This document shows positions 7,562-15,623 of a DNA stretch of 44,177 bases, piece after piece. The DNA comes from Rhizobiales bacterium CCH10-E5. Lineage in GTDB: Bacteria > Pseudomonadota > Alphaproteobacteria > Rhizobiales > Beijerinckiaceae. Under the pieces are notes generated by a model. The model was given only the letters and a program-made list of their open reading frames with translations, was not told where the DNA came from and did not search any database. The position numbers and the translations under genes are program-made. The DNA lies in the NCBI GenBank assembly GCA_001556125.1, contig LSIG01000017.1, positions 1 to 44,177 of the forward strand, in the 5' to 3' direction. The first letter of the stretch is position 1. Each line of letters opens with the position of its first letter.

Positions 7562-7638
7562 GGGCCGGGGAGTGAGAGGGAGGGCGGGAAGGAGAGGTCG
7601 AACGACGACAAGCAGGCAGGGACGAGAGCCTCGCCCCT

Positions 7639-8532
7639 TCAGGAATGGATGGTCAGCGGTGAGCCATCCTGACGGTGCCCGGCGGCGAATGCCGGCGAGA
7701 GCACGGTATCCTCGATTTCCTCGGTGATCACCTCGAACCGCTGCAGCGTGTGCGGCCCGAACGAACTGAGCATCGCCACATCCGTAGCGTCGCGGCCTCT
7801 GGAGATCACGACACGTCCGATCCGCGGCATGTTGTGGCGGGCGTCGAAGGTGAACCAGCGCCCGCCGAGATAAACCTCGAACCAGGCGTTGAAGTCCATG
7901 GGCGCGGGATCCCGCGGCACGCCGATATCGCCGAGATAGCCGTTGCAGTAGCGCGCCGGCACATTCATGCAGCGGCAGAGGGCCACCGCGAGGTGCGCGA
8001 AGTCGCGGCAAACCCCGATCCGCTCCTCGAAGGCCTCGGCGGCGGTGCGGGTGCTGCGGGCGAACTGATAGCCGAAGGTCAGATGGTTATGGACGAAGTC
8101 CACGATCGCCTGGACGCGGGCCCAGCCGGCGGGAATGTGGCCGAAGAGGCTCCAGGCCTGGGCCGAAAGTTTGTCGGTCTCGCAGTAACGGCTGCCCATG
8201 AGATAGACGAGCGCCTCGTCGGGCAAACGCGCGGGGGGCACTTCCATCGCGGTCAACTCGACCGGGTCCGGCTCGCCGGAATCGTGAACGATGCCCTCGG
8301 CGCGCAGCGCGATCCCGCCCGCAGGGGCGGTGATCCGGCGGCAGATGTTGCCGAATTGGTCGATGTATTCCTTGGCGGCGATCCGCAACGACGGGTCGCG
8401 CAGAGAGACGATGTTCAACTCGTCGGCGACCAGGATGTCGTGACGACGCGACGGGTGGATGTCGAGCAGCGTCACGAGCGGCAAATCCTGCTCGCAGATC
8501 ATCTCGATATTGTATCCGTAACGGATGCGCAT
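7639..8532 (-). CDS. Transglutaminase-like (cysteine protease fold) protein
   Basis: 297 residues from the ATG at 8532 (MRIRYGYNIEM). The N-terminal domain (1-150) is the beta-rich bacterial transglutaminase-like region. The core has the catalytic triad: Cys in ERIGVCRDFAHLAVALCR (about residue 180), His or aligned polar residue in MDFNAWFEVYLGGRWFTFD, and Asp in FDARHNMPRIGR. No signal peptide is visible, so it is probably cytoplasmic. Related proteins occur near alpha-E domain and circularly permuted ATP-grasp genes in peptide-modification clusters, but no such partners lie here, so the substrate is unknown. A terminator hairpin separates it from the PRC-barrel gene upstream. Confidence 0.87.
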   Translation of the reverse strand: MRIRYGYNIEMICEQDLPLVTLLDIHPSRRHDILVADELNIVSLRDPSLRIAAKEYIDQFGNICRRITAPAGGIALRAEGIVHDSGEPDPVELTAMEVPPARLPDEALVYLMGSRYCETDKLSAQAWSLFGHIPAGWARVQAIVDFVHNHLTFGYQFARSTRTAAEAFEERIGVCRDFAHLAVALCRCMNVPARYCNGYLGDIGVPRDPAPMDFNAWFEVYLGGRWFTFDARHNMPRIGRVVISRGRDATDVAMLSSFGPHTLQRFEVITEEIEDTVLSPAFAAGHRQDGSPLTIHS

Positions 8533-8640
8533 GACGCCCTCGCGGTTCGCCCTATGCGCCGCGGAGAAGGCAGCGCTTCCTGAATGGGCCGCCTCCAACC
8601 CCAGCGCTGACGCGGGGTCGGAGGCTCTCACAAAACGGAA

Positions 8641-8664
8641 GATGCGGGCCTTTCGGCCCGCATC
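8641..8664 (-). terminator. Rho-independent terminator of the PRC-barrel gene
   Basis: Read leftward: 10-base perfect stem GATGCGGGCC / GGCCCGCATC with a GAAA tetraloop, followed by TTCCGTTTTG. It lies about 60 bases past the PRC-barrel stop codon. The stable tetraloop stem and T-rich tail make this one of the best terminators in the window. Confidence 0.75.
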
Positions 8665-8726
8665 CCGCCGCCACGACGGTTCGGCTGGGGGGATAGCAAC
8701 CGCCGCGACTTGCGTCTGGGCGTCGC

Positions 8727-9122
8727 CTACATCATCCAGTAGGGCATCGTGCCGTAGTAATCGTGGACCCGCTTGCCATAGGTGCGGTCGTCCCAATCCG
8801 GCTCGCCCTGACTGTCATACATCGGCGCCGCCTCGAGCTTGTCCTTGGTCATGGGGACGACATAGCCGCCCCGTTCCGGATCGAAGTCGAGAACGCTCCA
8901 GGGGATGGGATGATACTTCTCGCCGAGACCGAGGAAGCCGCCAAAGGACATGATCGCGTAGGCGACCTTGCCCGTCTTCTTGTCGAGCATGACGTCGTAG
9001 ATCTCGCCGAGATGCTCGCCTGCGGCGTTGTAGACCTCGGTACCCGCCACTCGCGCTCCGGCAATCAGCGGATTCGACGAAACCGTGGACTCCGACGTCG
9101 AGAACGTGTCGCGCAGGGTCAT
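8727..9122 (-). CDS. PRC-barrel domain protein, likely stress-induced
   Basis: 131 residues from the ATG at 9122, preceded by GGAGG 8 bases away. The PRC-barrel domain spans about residues 20-95: IAGARVAGTEVYNAAGEHLGEIYDVMLDKKTGKVAYAIM, then FLGLGEKYHPIPWSVLDFD and a VVPMTKDKLEAAP strand. The acidic, Tyr-rich C-terminus (YGKRVHDYYGTMPYWMM) is typical of the small stand-alone proteins of Hyphomicrobiales. No signal peptide or membrane segment. PRC barrels bind protein or RNA partners; the role here is unknown. A GGAAC-N17-CGTT element upstream on its own strand marks it as a probable EcfG general-stress gene. It diverges from the glycine-zipper lipoprotein, which has a matching promoter. Confidence 0.9.
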   Translation of the reverse strand: MTLRDTFSTSESTVSSNPLIAGARVAGTEVYNAAGEHLGEIYDVMLDKKTGKVAYAIMSFGGFLGLGEKYHPIPWSVLDFDPERGGYVVPMTKDKLEAAPMYDSQGEPDWDDRTYGKRVHDYYGTMPYWMM

Positions 9123-9172
9123 GATCGTTTCCTCCATCGGGAGCAGCATTCGGTGCTGCGGATCGTCGGAAG

Positions 9173-9198
9173 AACGCCGCTTCGGAGCCAAAGGTTCC
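9173..9198 (-). promoter_or_regulatory. EcfG-type promoter of the PRC-barrel gene
   Basis: Leftward GGAAC (9198-9194), 17-base spacer, CGTT (9176-9173), an exact match to the general-stress consensus GGAAC-N16-17-CGTT. The predicted transcript start is about 45 bases before the ATG at 9122. Confidence 0.75.
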
Positions 9199-9276
9199 GG
9201 CAGACCAGCGGCTTTTCGATCGGACCAGGAACCGCCCATTTCTGGCGAGGACCTGTCGGTGGCGGCCCGATGCGGC

Positions 9277-9301
9277 GGAACCTTTGCCGAGAGAGCACGT
9301 T
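9277..9301 (+). promoter_or_regulatory. EcfG-type promoter of the glycine-zipper gene
   Basis: Rightward GGAAC (9277-9281), 16-base spacer, CGTT (9298-9301), an exact consensus match. It is about 100 bases before the lipoprotein ATG, leaving a leader of roughly 90 bases. Together with the leftward element 80 bases away it makes a divergent stress-promoter pair. Confidence 0.75.
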
Positions 9302-9398
9302 CCGTTGGGCAGCCGGCCATCGCGCCGCCACGATGTGCACCTCATTCTGGCGTCCGCGCGGCAATGCTCTGAAACGACAGCGCCAAGGAAACGAACCC

Positions 9399-9659
9399 AT
9401 GAAGAAGATTCTGATCATCGCCGCGGTTGCGGCCACGCTTGGCGCCTGCACGGCGCAGGAAGAGCGGACCGCTGGCGGCGCCCTGATTGGCGCGGGCACT
9501 GGTGCTGTGATCGGCGGCCTTGCCACCGGCCGGGCCGGCGGCGCCCTTGCGGGTGCGGCCATCGGTGGCGCTGGCGGCGCGATCATCGGCTCGGCCAGCG
9601 GACCGCGTACTTGCGTCGGCCGCGACGAATATGGTCGTCGCTTCCGCTACGACTGCTGA
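9399..9659 (+). CDS. Glycine-zipper outer-membrane-type lipoprotein
   Basis: 86 residues. The start MKKILIIAAVAATLGACTAQ is a lipoprotein signal with lipobox LGAC and acylated Cys at residue 17. Residues 26-68 form a glycine zipper of repeated GxxxG-type steps (GGALIGAGTGAVIGGLATG, then GGALAGAAIGGAGGAIIG), expected to pack into or against the outer membrane as in Pcp/SlyB or YMGG-type proteins. The short C-terminus contains two Cys (CVGRDEYGRRFRYDC) that could form a disulfide. It is preceded by an AAGGAA ribosome site, followed by a strong terminator, and is probably induced by general stress through its EcfG promoter. Function beyond envelope maintenance is not known. Confidence 0.9.
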   Translation: MKKILIIAAVAATLGACTAQEERTAGGALIGAGTGAVIGGLATGRAGGALAGAAIGGAGGAIIGSASGPRTCVGRDEYGRRFRYDC

Positions 9660-9690
9660 TCACCCGCCGCAGCGGCGGCGATGTCGAACG

Positions 9691-9719
9691 CGGCCGGCGC
9701 ATTGCGCCGGCCGTTTTTT
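9691..9719 (+). terminator. Rho-independent terminator of the lipoprotein gene
   Basis: Perfect 10-base stem CGGCCGGCGC / GCGCCGGCCG with a 3-base loop, followed directly by TTTTTT. It ends the glycine-zipper transcript just before the converging hutC stop at 9725. Confidence 0.9.
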
Positions 9720-9724
9720 ATGGC

Positions 9725-10483
9725 TCAGACCGCTCCGTAAGGCCCGAAGCGGCCGACGAAGCGGTGGCGGCAGCCCGGATAAAGCAGCCGCACCGCCGTG
9801 ACCGGAACTTCATGATTCCATGTCCGCCGCTCGATCAGCAAGCAGGCTTCCCCGGGGGCGATGTCGAGCAGGGCGGCATCATCAGGCTCAGCGGGCACGG
9901 CACTGATTGCGTGTTCGGCCTGTGACCAGAGGCTGTGCTGCAGCAGCCAGTCGCCCGGCGGGGTCTCGGTGAAATCCTCATCTGCAGCGCCGGGCACGGT
10001 CGCGAGATGGATGACCCGCTCCTCCAGCACATGCGGCTGATCGTCGGCGCGATGCAGCGTGACGAGATGGGCGATCCTTTCGCCACGCTTCAGTCCGAAG
10101 CGCAGCGCCAGCTCGGGCGTCGGCCGGCCGTCATGACGCGCCAGAACCTCGAAGGTGTAGCGCTGTCCGAGCCGCTCCACCTCGGCCGGGATCGACAGGA
10201 TGTCGAGCATGGCGTGGGTCGTCGGCGGGCTCGCCACCACGGTGCCCGAGCGGCGCCGGCGGGTGATCAGACCCTCGCGCGCCAACTGCACGAGCGCGCG
10301 GTGAACGGTCATGCGGGAGGCGCCAAGCCGTTCCATCAGCGCGTGCTCGGGCGGCACCGGCGTGCCGGGCGGCCAGGTGCCACCGAGGATGAGATCGCGG
10401 ATCGCGCGGCGGATCTGGTCATAGACCGGGCCTGCGCCATCCAGCTTCACCGCGTCGAGCCGGTCCTGAGCCATCGCCGTCAC
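9725..10483 (-). CDS. hutC: HutC, GntR-family repressor of histidine utilisation
   Basis: 252 residues if started at the GTG at 10483, whose GTGA overlaps the hutF stop; the ATG at 10474 is an alternative. The winged-helix GntR domain (about 15-85) reads VYDQIRRAIRDLILGGTWPPGTPVPPEHALMERLGASRMTVHRALVQLAREGLI, followed by the RRRRSGTVV wing. The UTRA effector domain (about 95-250) contains LKRGERIAHLVTLHR and ERRTWNHEVPVTAVRLLYPG. The family binds urocanate, which releases it from DNA. Translational coupling to hutF and the two palindromes between hutF and hutI support autoregulated control of both hut operons. Confidence 0.93.
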   Translation of the reverse strand: MTAMAQDRLDAVKLDGAGPVYDQIRRAIRDLILGGTWPPGTPVPPEHALMERLGASRMTVHRALVQLAREGLITRRRRSGTVVASPPTTHAMLDILSIPAEVERLGQRYTFEVLARHDGRPTPELALRFGLKRGERIAHLVTLHRADDQPHVLEERVIHLATVPGAADEDFTETPPGDWLLQHSLWSQAEHAISAVPAEPDDAALLDIAPGEACLLIERRTWNHEVPVTAVRLLYPGCRHRFVGRFGPYGAV

Positions 10484-11847
10484 AGCGCCGCGAGCAACTT
10501 GCGCATGACGCTGCCGAAGCGGCCCTTCACCCGCTCGCGGCCGCGGTGGCGCCCCTCTGCGACTAGGTGCCGACCCCCGACGACGACATCTCGCACTGGG
10601 AACGCGTTGGTGGCGAAGATCGCACTGTCGAGGGCCGCCTCGCCCGTCTTGCCGACGAGCGCCGGATGGTCGTCATCCAGTGTCACGAGGTCCGCCCTCA
10701 TCCCCGGCGCGAGCGTGCCGAGCGCCCTTCCGCAGGCCCGAGCGCCACCGGCAGCGGCGGCCCGCCACAAAGCGACGCCGGTCGGTGCGTCTTCCTCGGC
10801 GAGCAATGCACGGCGGCGGTCGCGCAGGCGCTGCGAATATTCGAGCAGGCGCAATTCGGAGCCGGCGTCGATCTGGATGTTGGAATCGCTGCCGACGCCA
10901 TAGGCCCCGCCGGAGCGCCGGTAGCGCACGCCGTCGAAGATGCCGTCGCCGAGGCTCGCTTCCGTGATCGGGCAGAGACCTGCGACGGCGCCGCTGGCCG
11001 CGATGGCGTCACGCTCGGCATCGTCGAGATGGGTGGCGTGGATCAGGCACCAGCGCGCATCGAGCGCGACCGTGTCGGCCAGCAGTTGGACGGGCCGCTT
11101 GCCCATGATCGCGATCGAATCCTCGACCTCGCGCATCTGCTCGGCGACATGGATGTGCAGGGGCGTGCCGGGGCGCAAGGCTGCGAGCCAGTCCAGATCC
11201 TCCAGCGCGACGGCGCGCAGCGAATGCGGCGCAAGGCCGAGGACGGCGTCAGGCAGAGGGCGGATCGCGGCTTCGCTCGCCTCGATCAGCTTCAGATAAG
11301 AGTCGCGATCGTTGACGAAACGGCGCTGGCCGTGGACCGAAGGTGCCTGGCCGAAATTGCCGAAGCGGTAGAGCACCGGTAGCAGCGTCAGGCCGAGCCC
11401 GGTTTCCTCAGCGGCGCCGGCGATCGCGGCCCCCATCGCGGCGATGTCGGCATAGGGGCGCCCGTCCTTGTCGTGATGGAGATAATGGAACTCGGCCAGC
11501 GCCGTGAAGCCGCCCTCCAGCATCTCGACGAAGGCCTGGGCGGCGAGCGCCTGCACGTCGTCGGGATCGAGCCGGTCAAGGAAGCGGTACATCACCTCCC
11601 GCCAGGTCCAGAAAGAATCCTCGCTCGCGCCACGGCGCTCCGAGAGGCCCGCCATGCCACGCTGGAAGGCGTGGCTGTGCAGATTGGGCATGCCGGGCAG
11701 AGCAAGCCCCGAGAGACACGTATCGCCGGGTTGAGCCCCGACGTCCGTCTCGAGCGCCGTGATCGTGCCCGCCGAACTCGTCAGACGCACATTCTCGGCA
11801 AAACCGTCCGGCAGCAGGGCCTGCTGCAGATGCAGGGTCAGGGTCAC
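10480..11847 (-). CDS. hutF: Formimidoylglutamate deiminase HutF
   Basis: 455 residues from a GTG at 11847 with a GGAGAGA ribosome site. A cytoplasmic amidohydrolase-superfamily enzyme that converts N-formimino-L-glutamate to N-formyl-L-glutamate plus ammonia. Metal and catalytic motifs: MPNLHSHAFQRGMAG (about 53-67) where the usual HxH is HSH, HIHVAEQMREVED, LIHATHLDDAERDAI, and a late Asp in GVGSDSNIQIDAGSELR. The length fits HutF. Its presence together with hutG defines the five-step route that releases formate rather than formamide. First gene of the leftward hutF-hutC operon, divergent from hutI. Confidence 0.95.
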   Translation of the reverse strand: MTLTLHLQQALLPDGFAENVRLTSSAGTITALETDVGAQPGDTCLSGLALPGMPNLHSHAFQRGMAGLSERRGASEDSFWTWREVMYRFLDRLDPDDVQALAAQAFVEMLEGGFTALAEFHYLHHDKDGRPYADIAAMGAAIAGAAEETGLGLTLLPVLYRFGNFGQAPSVHGQRRFVNDRDSYLKLIEASEAAIRPLPDAVLGLAPHSLRAVALEDLDWLAALRPGTPLHIHVAEQMREVEDSIAIMGKRPVQLLADTVALDARWCLIHATHLDDAERDAIAASGAVAGLCPITEASLGDGIFDGVRYRRSGGAYGVGSDSNIQIDAGSELRLLEYSQRLRDRRRALLAEEDAPTGVALWRAAAAGGARACGRALGTLAPGMRADLVTLDDDHPALVGKTGEAALDSAIFATNAFPVRDVVVGGRHLVAEGRHRGRERVKGRFGSVMRKLLAAL

Positions 11848-11865
11848 GGCGTCTCTCCAGCGTCC

Positions 11866-11881
11866 AATTGCCTATGCAATT
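11866..11881. promoter_or_regulatory. hutC: HutC-type operator 1
   Basis: AATTGCCTATGCAATT, an imperfect palindrome with TTGC/GCAA half sites, 19 bases before the hutF start. It overlaps the region where the hutF -10 box would lie. Assigned to HutC by position and by its likeness to operator 2, 27 bases away. Confidence 0.65.
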
Positions 11882-11887
11882 AAGGGC

Positions 11888-11917
11888 TTGTCATTTGCAT
11901 ATGCAATTAGCTAGCAT
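11888..11917 (+). promoter_or_regulatory. Probable sigma-70 promoter of hutI
   Basis: TTGTCA (11888-11893), 18-base spacer, TAGCAT (11912-11917). The match to consensus is moderate. Operator 2 fills the spacer, which would place bound HutC between the two boxes and explain repression of hutIHGUD. Confidence 0.4.
11893..11908. promoter_or_regulatory. hutC: HutC-type operator 2
   Basis: ATTTGCATATGCAATT; the central TTGCATATGCAA (11895-11906) is a perfect palindrome. It lies between the divergent hut operons, centred about 50 bases before hutI and 53 before hutF. A very similar sequence occurs at 27341-27355 upstream of an ABC transporter operon. Confidence 0.7.
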
Positions 11918-11951
11918 ACTCGCCATTCGAGGATAGTCGAGAGGATGCGGC

Positions 11952-13184
11952 ATGGCGACGATGTCGGCTGAGACCCCGACCTGCGACAGGCTCTGGACGA
12001 AGGCCCGTCTGGCGACGATGGCGGCATCGGCGGCGGCTCCCTATGGCGCAGTCGAGGATGGCGTCGTGGCTGCCCGCGACGGGCGCATCCTCTATGCCGG
12101 GCCTCGCCAGGAGGCGCCGGCCTTCCGCGCCGCCGAGACGATCGATTGCGGCGGGCGCTGGATCACGCCGGGGCTGATCGATTGCCACACCCATCTCGTC
12201 CATGGCGGCGACCGCGCCCATGAATTCGAGCTGCGCCTGCAGGGCGCGAGCTACGAGGAGATCGCGCGCGCCGGCGGCGGCATCCTCTCCACGGTGACCG
12301 CGACCCGGGCGGCGAGCGAGGACGCGCTGTTCGCCGGCGCCGACCGGCGGCTTTCAGCCCTGCTGGCCGAGGGCGTCACCACCGTCGAGATCAAGTCTGG
12401 CTACGGGCTGGAGACGCCGGCCGAGGTGAAGACGCTGCGCGTCGCGCGCCGGATCGGGCGGGAGCGGCCGGTGCGGGTGCGCACGACCTTCCTCGGTGCT
12501 CATGCCGTGCCACTCGAATTCAAGGGCCGCTCGGGCGACTACACCGCGCTCGTCGCCGGGCCGATGCTCGACGCCATCGCGGCAGAGGGACTGGCGGATG
12601 CGGTCGATGTCTTCTGCGAGGGCATCGCCTTCTCGCCCGAGGAGACGCGAACCGTATTCGAGGCGGCGAAAACCAGGGGACTTTCGATCAAGATCCACGC
12701 CGAGCAGCTCTCCAATCTCGGCGGCGCGGCGCTGGCGGCCGAGATGGGGGCGCTCTCGGCAGACCATCTCGAATATCTCGACGAGGCCGGCGTGATCGCC
12801 ATGGCAAAGGCCCGCACGGTCGCGGTGGTGCTGCCGGGCGCGTTCTACTTCCTCCGCGAGACGCAGAAGCCGCCGATCGACCTGTTGCGTCAACATGGCG
12901 TGCCGATCGCGCTCGCGACCGACGCCAATCCCGGATCCTCGCCGCTGACCTCGCCGCTTTTGGTGATGAACATGGCCTGCACGCTGTTCCGGCTGACGCC
13001 GGAGGAAGCGCTGGCGGGGATGACCCGCCATGCCGCGCAGGCGCTCGGCCTCTCCGACGAAATTGGCACGCTGGAAGCCGGCAAGGCCTGCGACCTCGCG
13101 ATCTGGGACATCGAGCGCCCGGCCGAACTCGCCTACCGCATCGGCTTCAACCCGCTTCACGCCCGGATCTGGAACGGACAATGA
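11952..13184 (+). CDS. hutI: Imidazolonepropionase HutI
   Basis: 410 residues, typical length. Hydrolyses 4-imidazolone-5-propionate to N-formimino-L-glutamate in the cytoplasm. The ATG at 11952 has GAGAGG about 8 bases before it. Metal-binding HTH at residues 79-81 ([21 protein letters not shown]), then [24 protein letters not shown], the metal ligand region [13 protein letters not shown], and [11 protein letters not shown] carrying the catalytic Asp. First gene of the rightward operon; its stop overlaps the hutH start by 4 bases (ATGA). Confidence 0.97.
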   Translation: MATMSAETPTCDRLWTKARLATMAASAAAPYGAVEDGVVAARDGRILYAGPRQEAPAFRAAETIDCGGRWITPGLIDCHTHLVHGGDRAHEFELRLQGASYEEIARAGGGILSTVTATRAASEDALFAGADRRLSALLAEGVTTVEIKSGYGLETPAEVKTLRVARRIGRERPVRVRTTFLGAHAVPLEFKGRSGDYTALVAGPMLDAIAAEGLADAVDVFCEGIAFSPEETRTVFEAAKTRGLSIKIHAEQLSNLGGAALAAEMGALSADHLEYLDEAGVIAMAKARTVAVVLPGAFYFLRETQKPPIDLLRQHGVPIALATDANPGSSPLTSPLLVMNMACTLFRLTPEEALAGMTRHAAQALGLSDEIGTLEAGKACDLAIWDIERPAELAYRIGFNPLHARIWNGQ

Positions 13185-14716
13185 GCACGCCCCTTCGCCT
13201 CGACCCCGGCCATGCCGCCCTGACGCACTGGCGCGACGTGATCGACGGCGCGTCGATCACGCTGTCGGAGACGAGCGCGGATGCGATCGCGGCCGCCCAG
13301 GCGATCGTCGACGACATCGTCGCGGCGGGCACCGTGACCTATGGCGTCAATACCGGCTTCGGGAAGCTCGCCAGCGTGCGCATCGCGGATGGCGACCTCG
13401 CCACGCTGCAGCGCAATCTCATCCTGTCGCACGCGGTCGGCACCGGCCCTGCCCTGCCCGACGGCGTGGTGCGGCTGATCCTCGCGATGAAGGCCGCGAG
13501 CCTGGCGCGCGGGGCCTCCGGCGTGCGTCCGATCGTGGTCGAGGCGCTGCTCGGCGCGCTTGAGGCCGACGCCTTGCCGGTCGTGCCGGCCAAGGGCTCG
13601 GTCGGCGCTTCCGGTGATCTCGCGCCGCTGGCCCATCTCACCGCCGCGCTGATGGGCGTCGGCGAGATCAGGCTGAAGGGAGAGGTCATGCCGGCTGCGG
13701 ACGCGCTCCTGCGGATCGGCCAGGCACCTCTGGCGCTCGGACCCAAGGAGGGGCTGGCGCTGATCAACGGCACGCAGGTCTCGACCGCGCTGGCGCTCAC
13801 CGGCCTCACCGCCATGGCGCGGGTGTTCGATGCCGCGCTCGTCGCCGGGGCGCTCTCGGTCGATGCGCTCAAGGGCTCGGACACGCCGTTCGACCCGCGC
13901 ATCCAACGCTTGCGAGGCCAGCCCGGGCAGATCCGCGTCGCGGCGCTGCTGCTCGAGCTGATCGCCGGCAGCGCCATCCGCGACAGCCATCGCTTCGGCG
14001 ACAGCAAGGTGCAGGACCCCTATTCGCTGCGCTGCCAGCCGCAGGTGATGGGCGCGGTGCGCGACCTGCTCGCCAATGCGGCCGCGACATTGTCGATCGA
14101 GGCTAATGCGGTCACCGACAACCCGCTGGTGCTGGGGCCTGGCGAGGTCGTCTCGGGCGGGAATTTCCACGCCGAGCCGGTGGCCTTTGCCGCCGACATG
14201 CTGGCGATGGGGCTGTGCGAGATCGGCAATCTTTCCGAACGGCGGATCGCGCTTCTGGTCGACCCCGTGATGAGCGGCCTGCCGCCCTTCCTGGCGCGCG
14301 ATGCGGGGCTGAACTCCGGCTTCATGATCGCGCAGGTCACGGCAGCCGCGCTCGCCTCTGAGAACAAGCAGAAGGCGTTTCCCGCTTCGGTCGACACGAT
14401 CCCGACCTCGGCCAATCAGGAAGACCATGTCTCGATGGCGACGCATGGCGCCTATCGCCTGCTCGAGATGGCGGCGAACGCAGCGAGCATCATTGGCGTC
14501 GAGCTGATGGCGGCGGCGGAAGCGATCGAGCATCATCGCCCGATGACGACGAGCCCGCGGCTGGAGCCGGTGCTGGCCCTGCTGCGCGGCCAGATCGCGC
14601 CGCTGACAGAGGATCGCTACCTCGCGCCGGACCTCGCGGCGGCGACGGAATTGGTGCTGTCGGGGGCGGTGGGCCGGTCTGCGGGGCTGGATTCGTTTGC
14701 GGAGTTTTCAGCGTGA
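13181..14716 (+). CDS. hutH: Histidine ammonia-lyase HutH
   Basis: 511 residues, normal for the family. Removes ammonia from L-histidine to give urocanate, the inducer of the pathway. The autocatalytic MIO cofactor is formed from Ala143-Ser144-Gly145 in [13 protein letters not shown]. Other hallmarks: [11 protein letters not shown] near residue 55, [11 protein letters not shown] near 195, [13 protein letters not shown] near 280, and TDNPLV in the substrate region. Translationally coupled to hutI. A 100-base gap holding two palindromic repeats separates it from hutG. Confidence 0.98.
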   Translation: MSTPLRLDPGHAALTHWRDVIDGASITLSETSADAIAAAQAIVDDIVAAGTVTYGVNTGFGKLASVRIADGDLATLQRNLILSHAVGTGPALPDGVVRLILAMKAASLARGASGVRPIVVEALLGALEADALPVVPAKGSVGASGDLAPLAHLTAALMGVGEIRLKGEVMPAADALLRIGQAPLALGPKEGLALINGTQVSTALALTGLTAMARVFDAALVAGALSVDALKGSDTPFDPRIQRLRGQPGQIRVAALLLELIAGSAIRDSHRFGDSKVQDPYSLRCQPQVMGAVRDLLANAAATLSIEANAVTDNPLVLGPGEVVSGGNFHAEPVAFAADMLAMGLCEIGNLSERRIALLVDPVMSGLPPFLARDAGLNSGFMIAQVTAAALASENKQKAFPASVDTIPTSANQEDHVSMATHGAYRLLEMAANAASIIGVELMAAAEAIEHHRPMTTSPRLEPVLALLRGQIAPLTEDRYLAPDLAAATELVLSGAVGRSAGLDSFAEFSA

Positions 14717-14731
14717 GGCTCGCGCGCATCA

Positions 14732-14799
14732 TTCTCGGGCGGAGCGCAGCGCAGACCCGAGAACCTCGGGCAGGAGATGCTCGGGTCAAGCCCGAGCAT
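14732..14799. repeat. Palindromic repeat pair between hutH and hutG
   Basis: Two hairpins: TTCTCGGG (14732-14739) with CCCGAGAA (14756-14763), and ATGCTCGGG (14777-14785), loop TCAAG, CCCGAGCAT (14791-14799). The second matches repeats at 26235-26257 and 29051-29077, so it is a dispersed REP-like element and not a hut-specific site. It may still act on mRNA stability. Confidence 0.75.
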
Positions 14800-14816
14800 G
14801 ACGGAGCTTTGAACGC

Positions 14817-15623
14817 ATGACCTCGATCGTCACCGTCACCCGGGGCCCCTCGCCGCTCATCCTCTCGATGCCGCATCCCGGCACCGGGCTGCCGCCGGAA
14901 GTCGAAGCCGCGCTGAACGAACGCGGGCGGCTGGTCGAGGATACCGACTGGCACATCCGCGAGGTCTATGCCTTCGCCGAGCGCTTCCAGCCGACGATCG
15001 TCGAGGCGAAGCTGTCGCGCTATGTCATCGACCTGAACCGCGACCCGTCCGGCATCTCGCTTTATCCCGGACAGGCGACGACCGAGCTGGTGCCGACGAC
15101 GACCTTCGATGGCGCGCCGATCTGGATCACGCCGCCCGACGCCGCCGAAATCGAGCGGCGCCGCGTCGCCTATTTCCAGCCCTATCACGAGGCGCTCGCG
15201 GCCGAGATCGCGGGGGTCAAGGCGGTCCATGGCTATGCGGTGCTCTGGGACTGCCACTCGATCAAATCGGTGATTCCCCGGCTGTTTCCCGGCACGCTGC
15301 CGACGCTCAATCTCGGGACCAATTCGGGCGCGAGCTGCGCAGCCGCCATCGAGGCGGCGGCAGCGGCAGCGATGGCCGCGCAGCCGCTGACCCATGTCGT
15401 CAACGGCCGCTTCAAGGGCGGCTGGATCACGCGCCAGTACGGCCGCCCGGCCGAGCATGTGCACGCGCTGCAGATGGAGAAGGCGCTCAGCGCCTATCTC
15501 GCCACGGAAACTGCGCCATGGACGTTTGATGCAGCGACCGCCGCGCCGCTGCAATCCGCCCTCGCCGCCATCATCGCCGCCACGCTCGACGCCGCGGCCC
15601 TGCACGAACGGAGCCGTTCATGA
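14817..15623 (+). CDS. hutG: N-formylglutamate deformylase HutG
   Basis: 268 residues. Hydrolyses N-formyl-L-glutamate to glutamate and formate, the last step of the five-step hut route. It belongs to the FGase (N-formylglutamate amidohydrolase) family, not the agmatinase-like HutG of enterics: [12 protein letters not shown] near residue 20, TDWHIREVY near 45, [11 protein letters not shown], and VLWDCHSI with a likely zinc-binding His near residue 145. [11 protein letters not shown] at about 202-212 is also conserved. Its TGA overlaps the hutU ATG (ATGA). Confidence 0.95.
   Translation: MTSIVTVTRGPSPLILSMPHPGTGLPPEVEAALNERGRLVEDTDWHIREVYAFAERFQPTIVEAKLSRYVIDLNRDPSGISLYPGQATTELVPTTTFDGAPIWITPPDAAEIERRRVAYFQPYHEALAAEIAGVKAVHGYAVLWDCHSIKSVIPRLFPGTLPTLNLGTNSGASCAAAIEAAAAAAMAAQPLTHVVNGRFKGGWITRQYGRPAEHVHALQMEKALSAYLATETAPWTFDAATAAPLQSALAAIIAATLDAAALHERSRS

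Noticed and set aside
9284..9925. 213-codon rightward frame over the glycine-zipper gene
   Set aside because: It runs through the strong terminator at 9691-9719 and into hutC; the overlapping lipoprotein gene has a lipobox, a ribosome site and a promoter.
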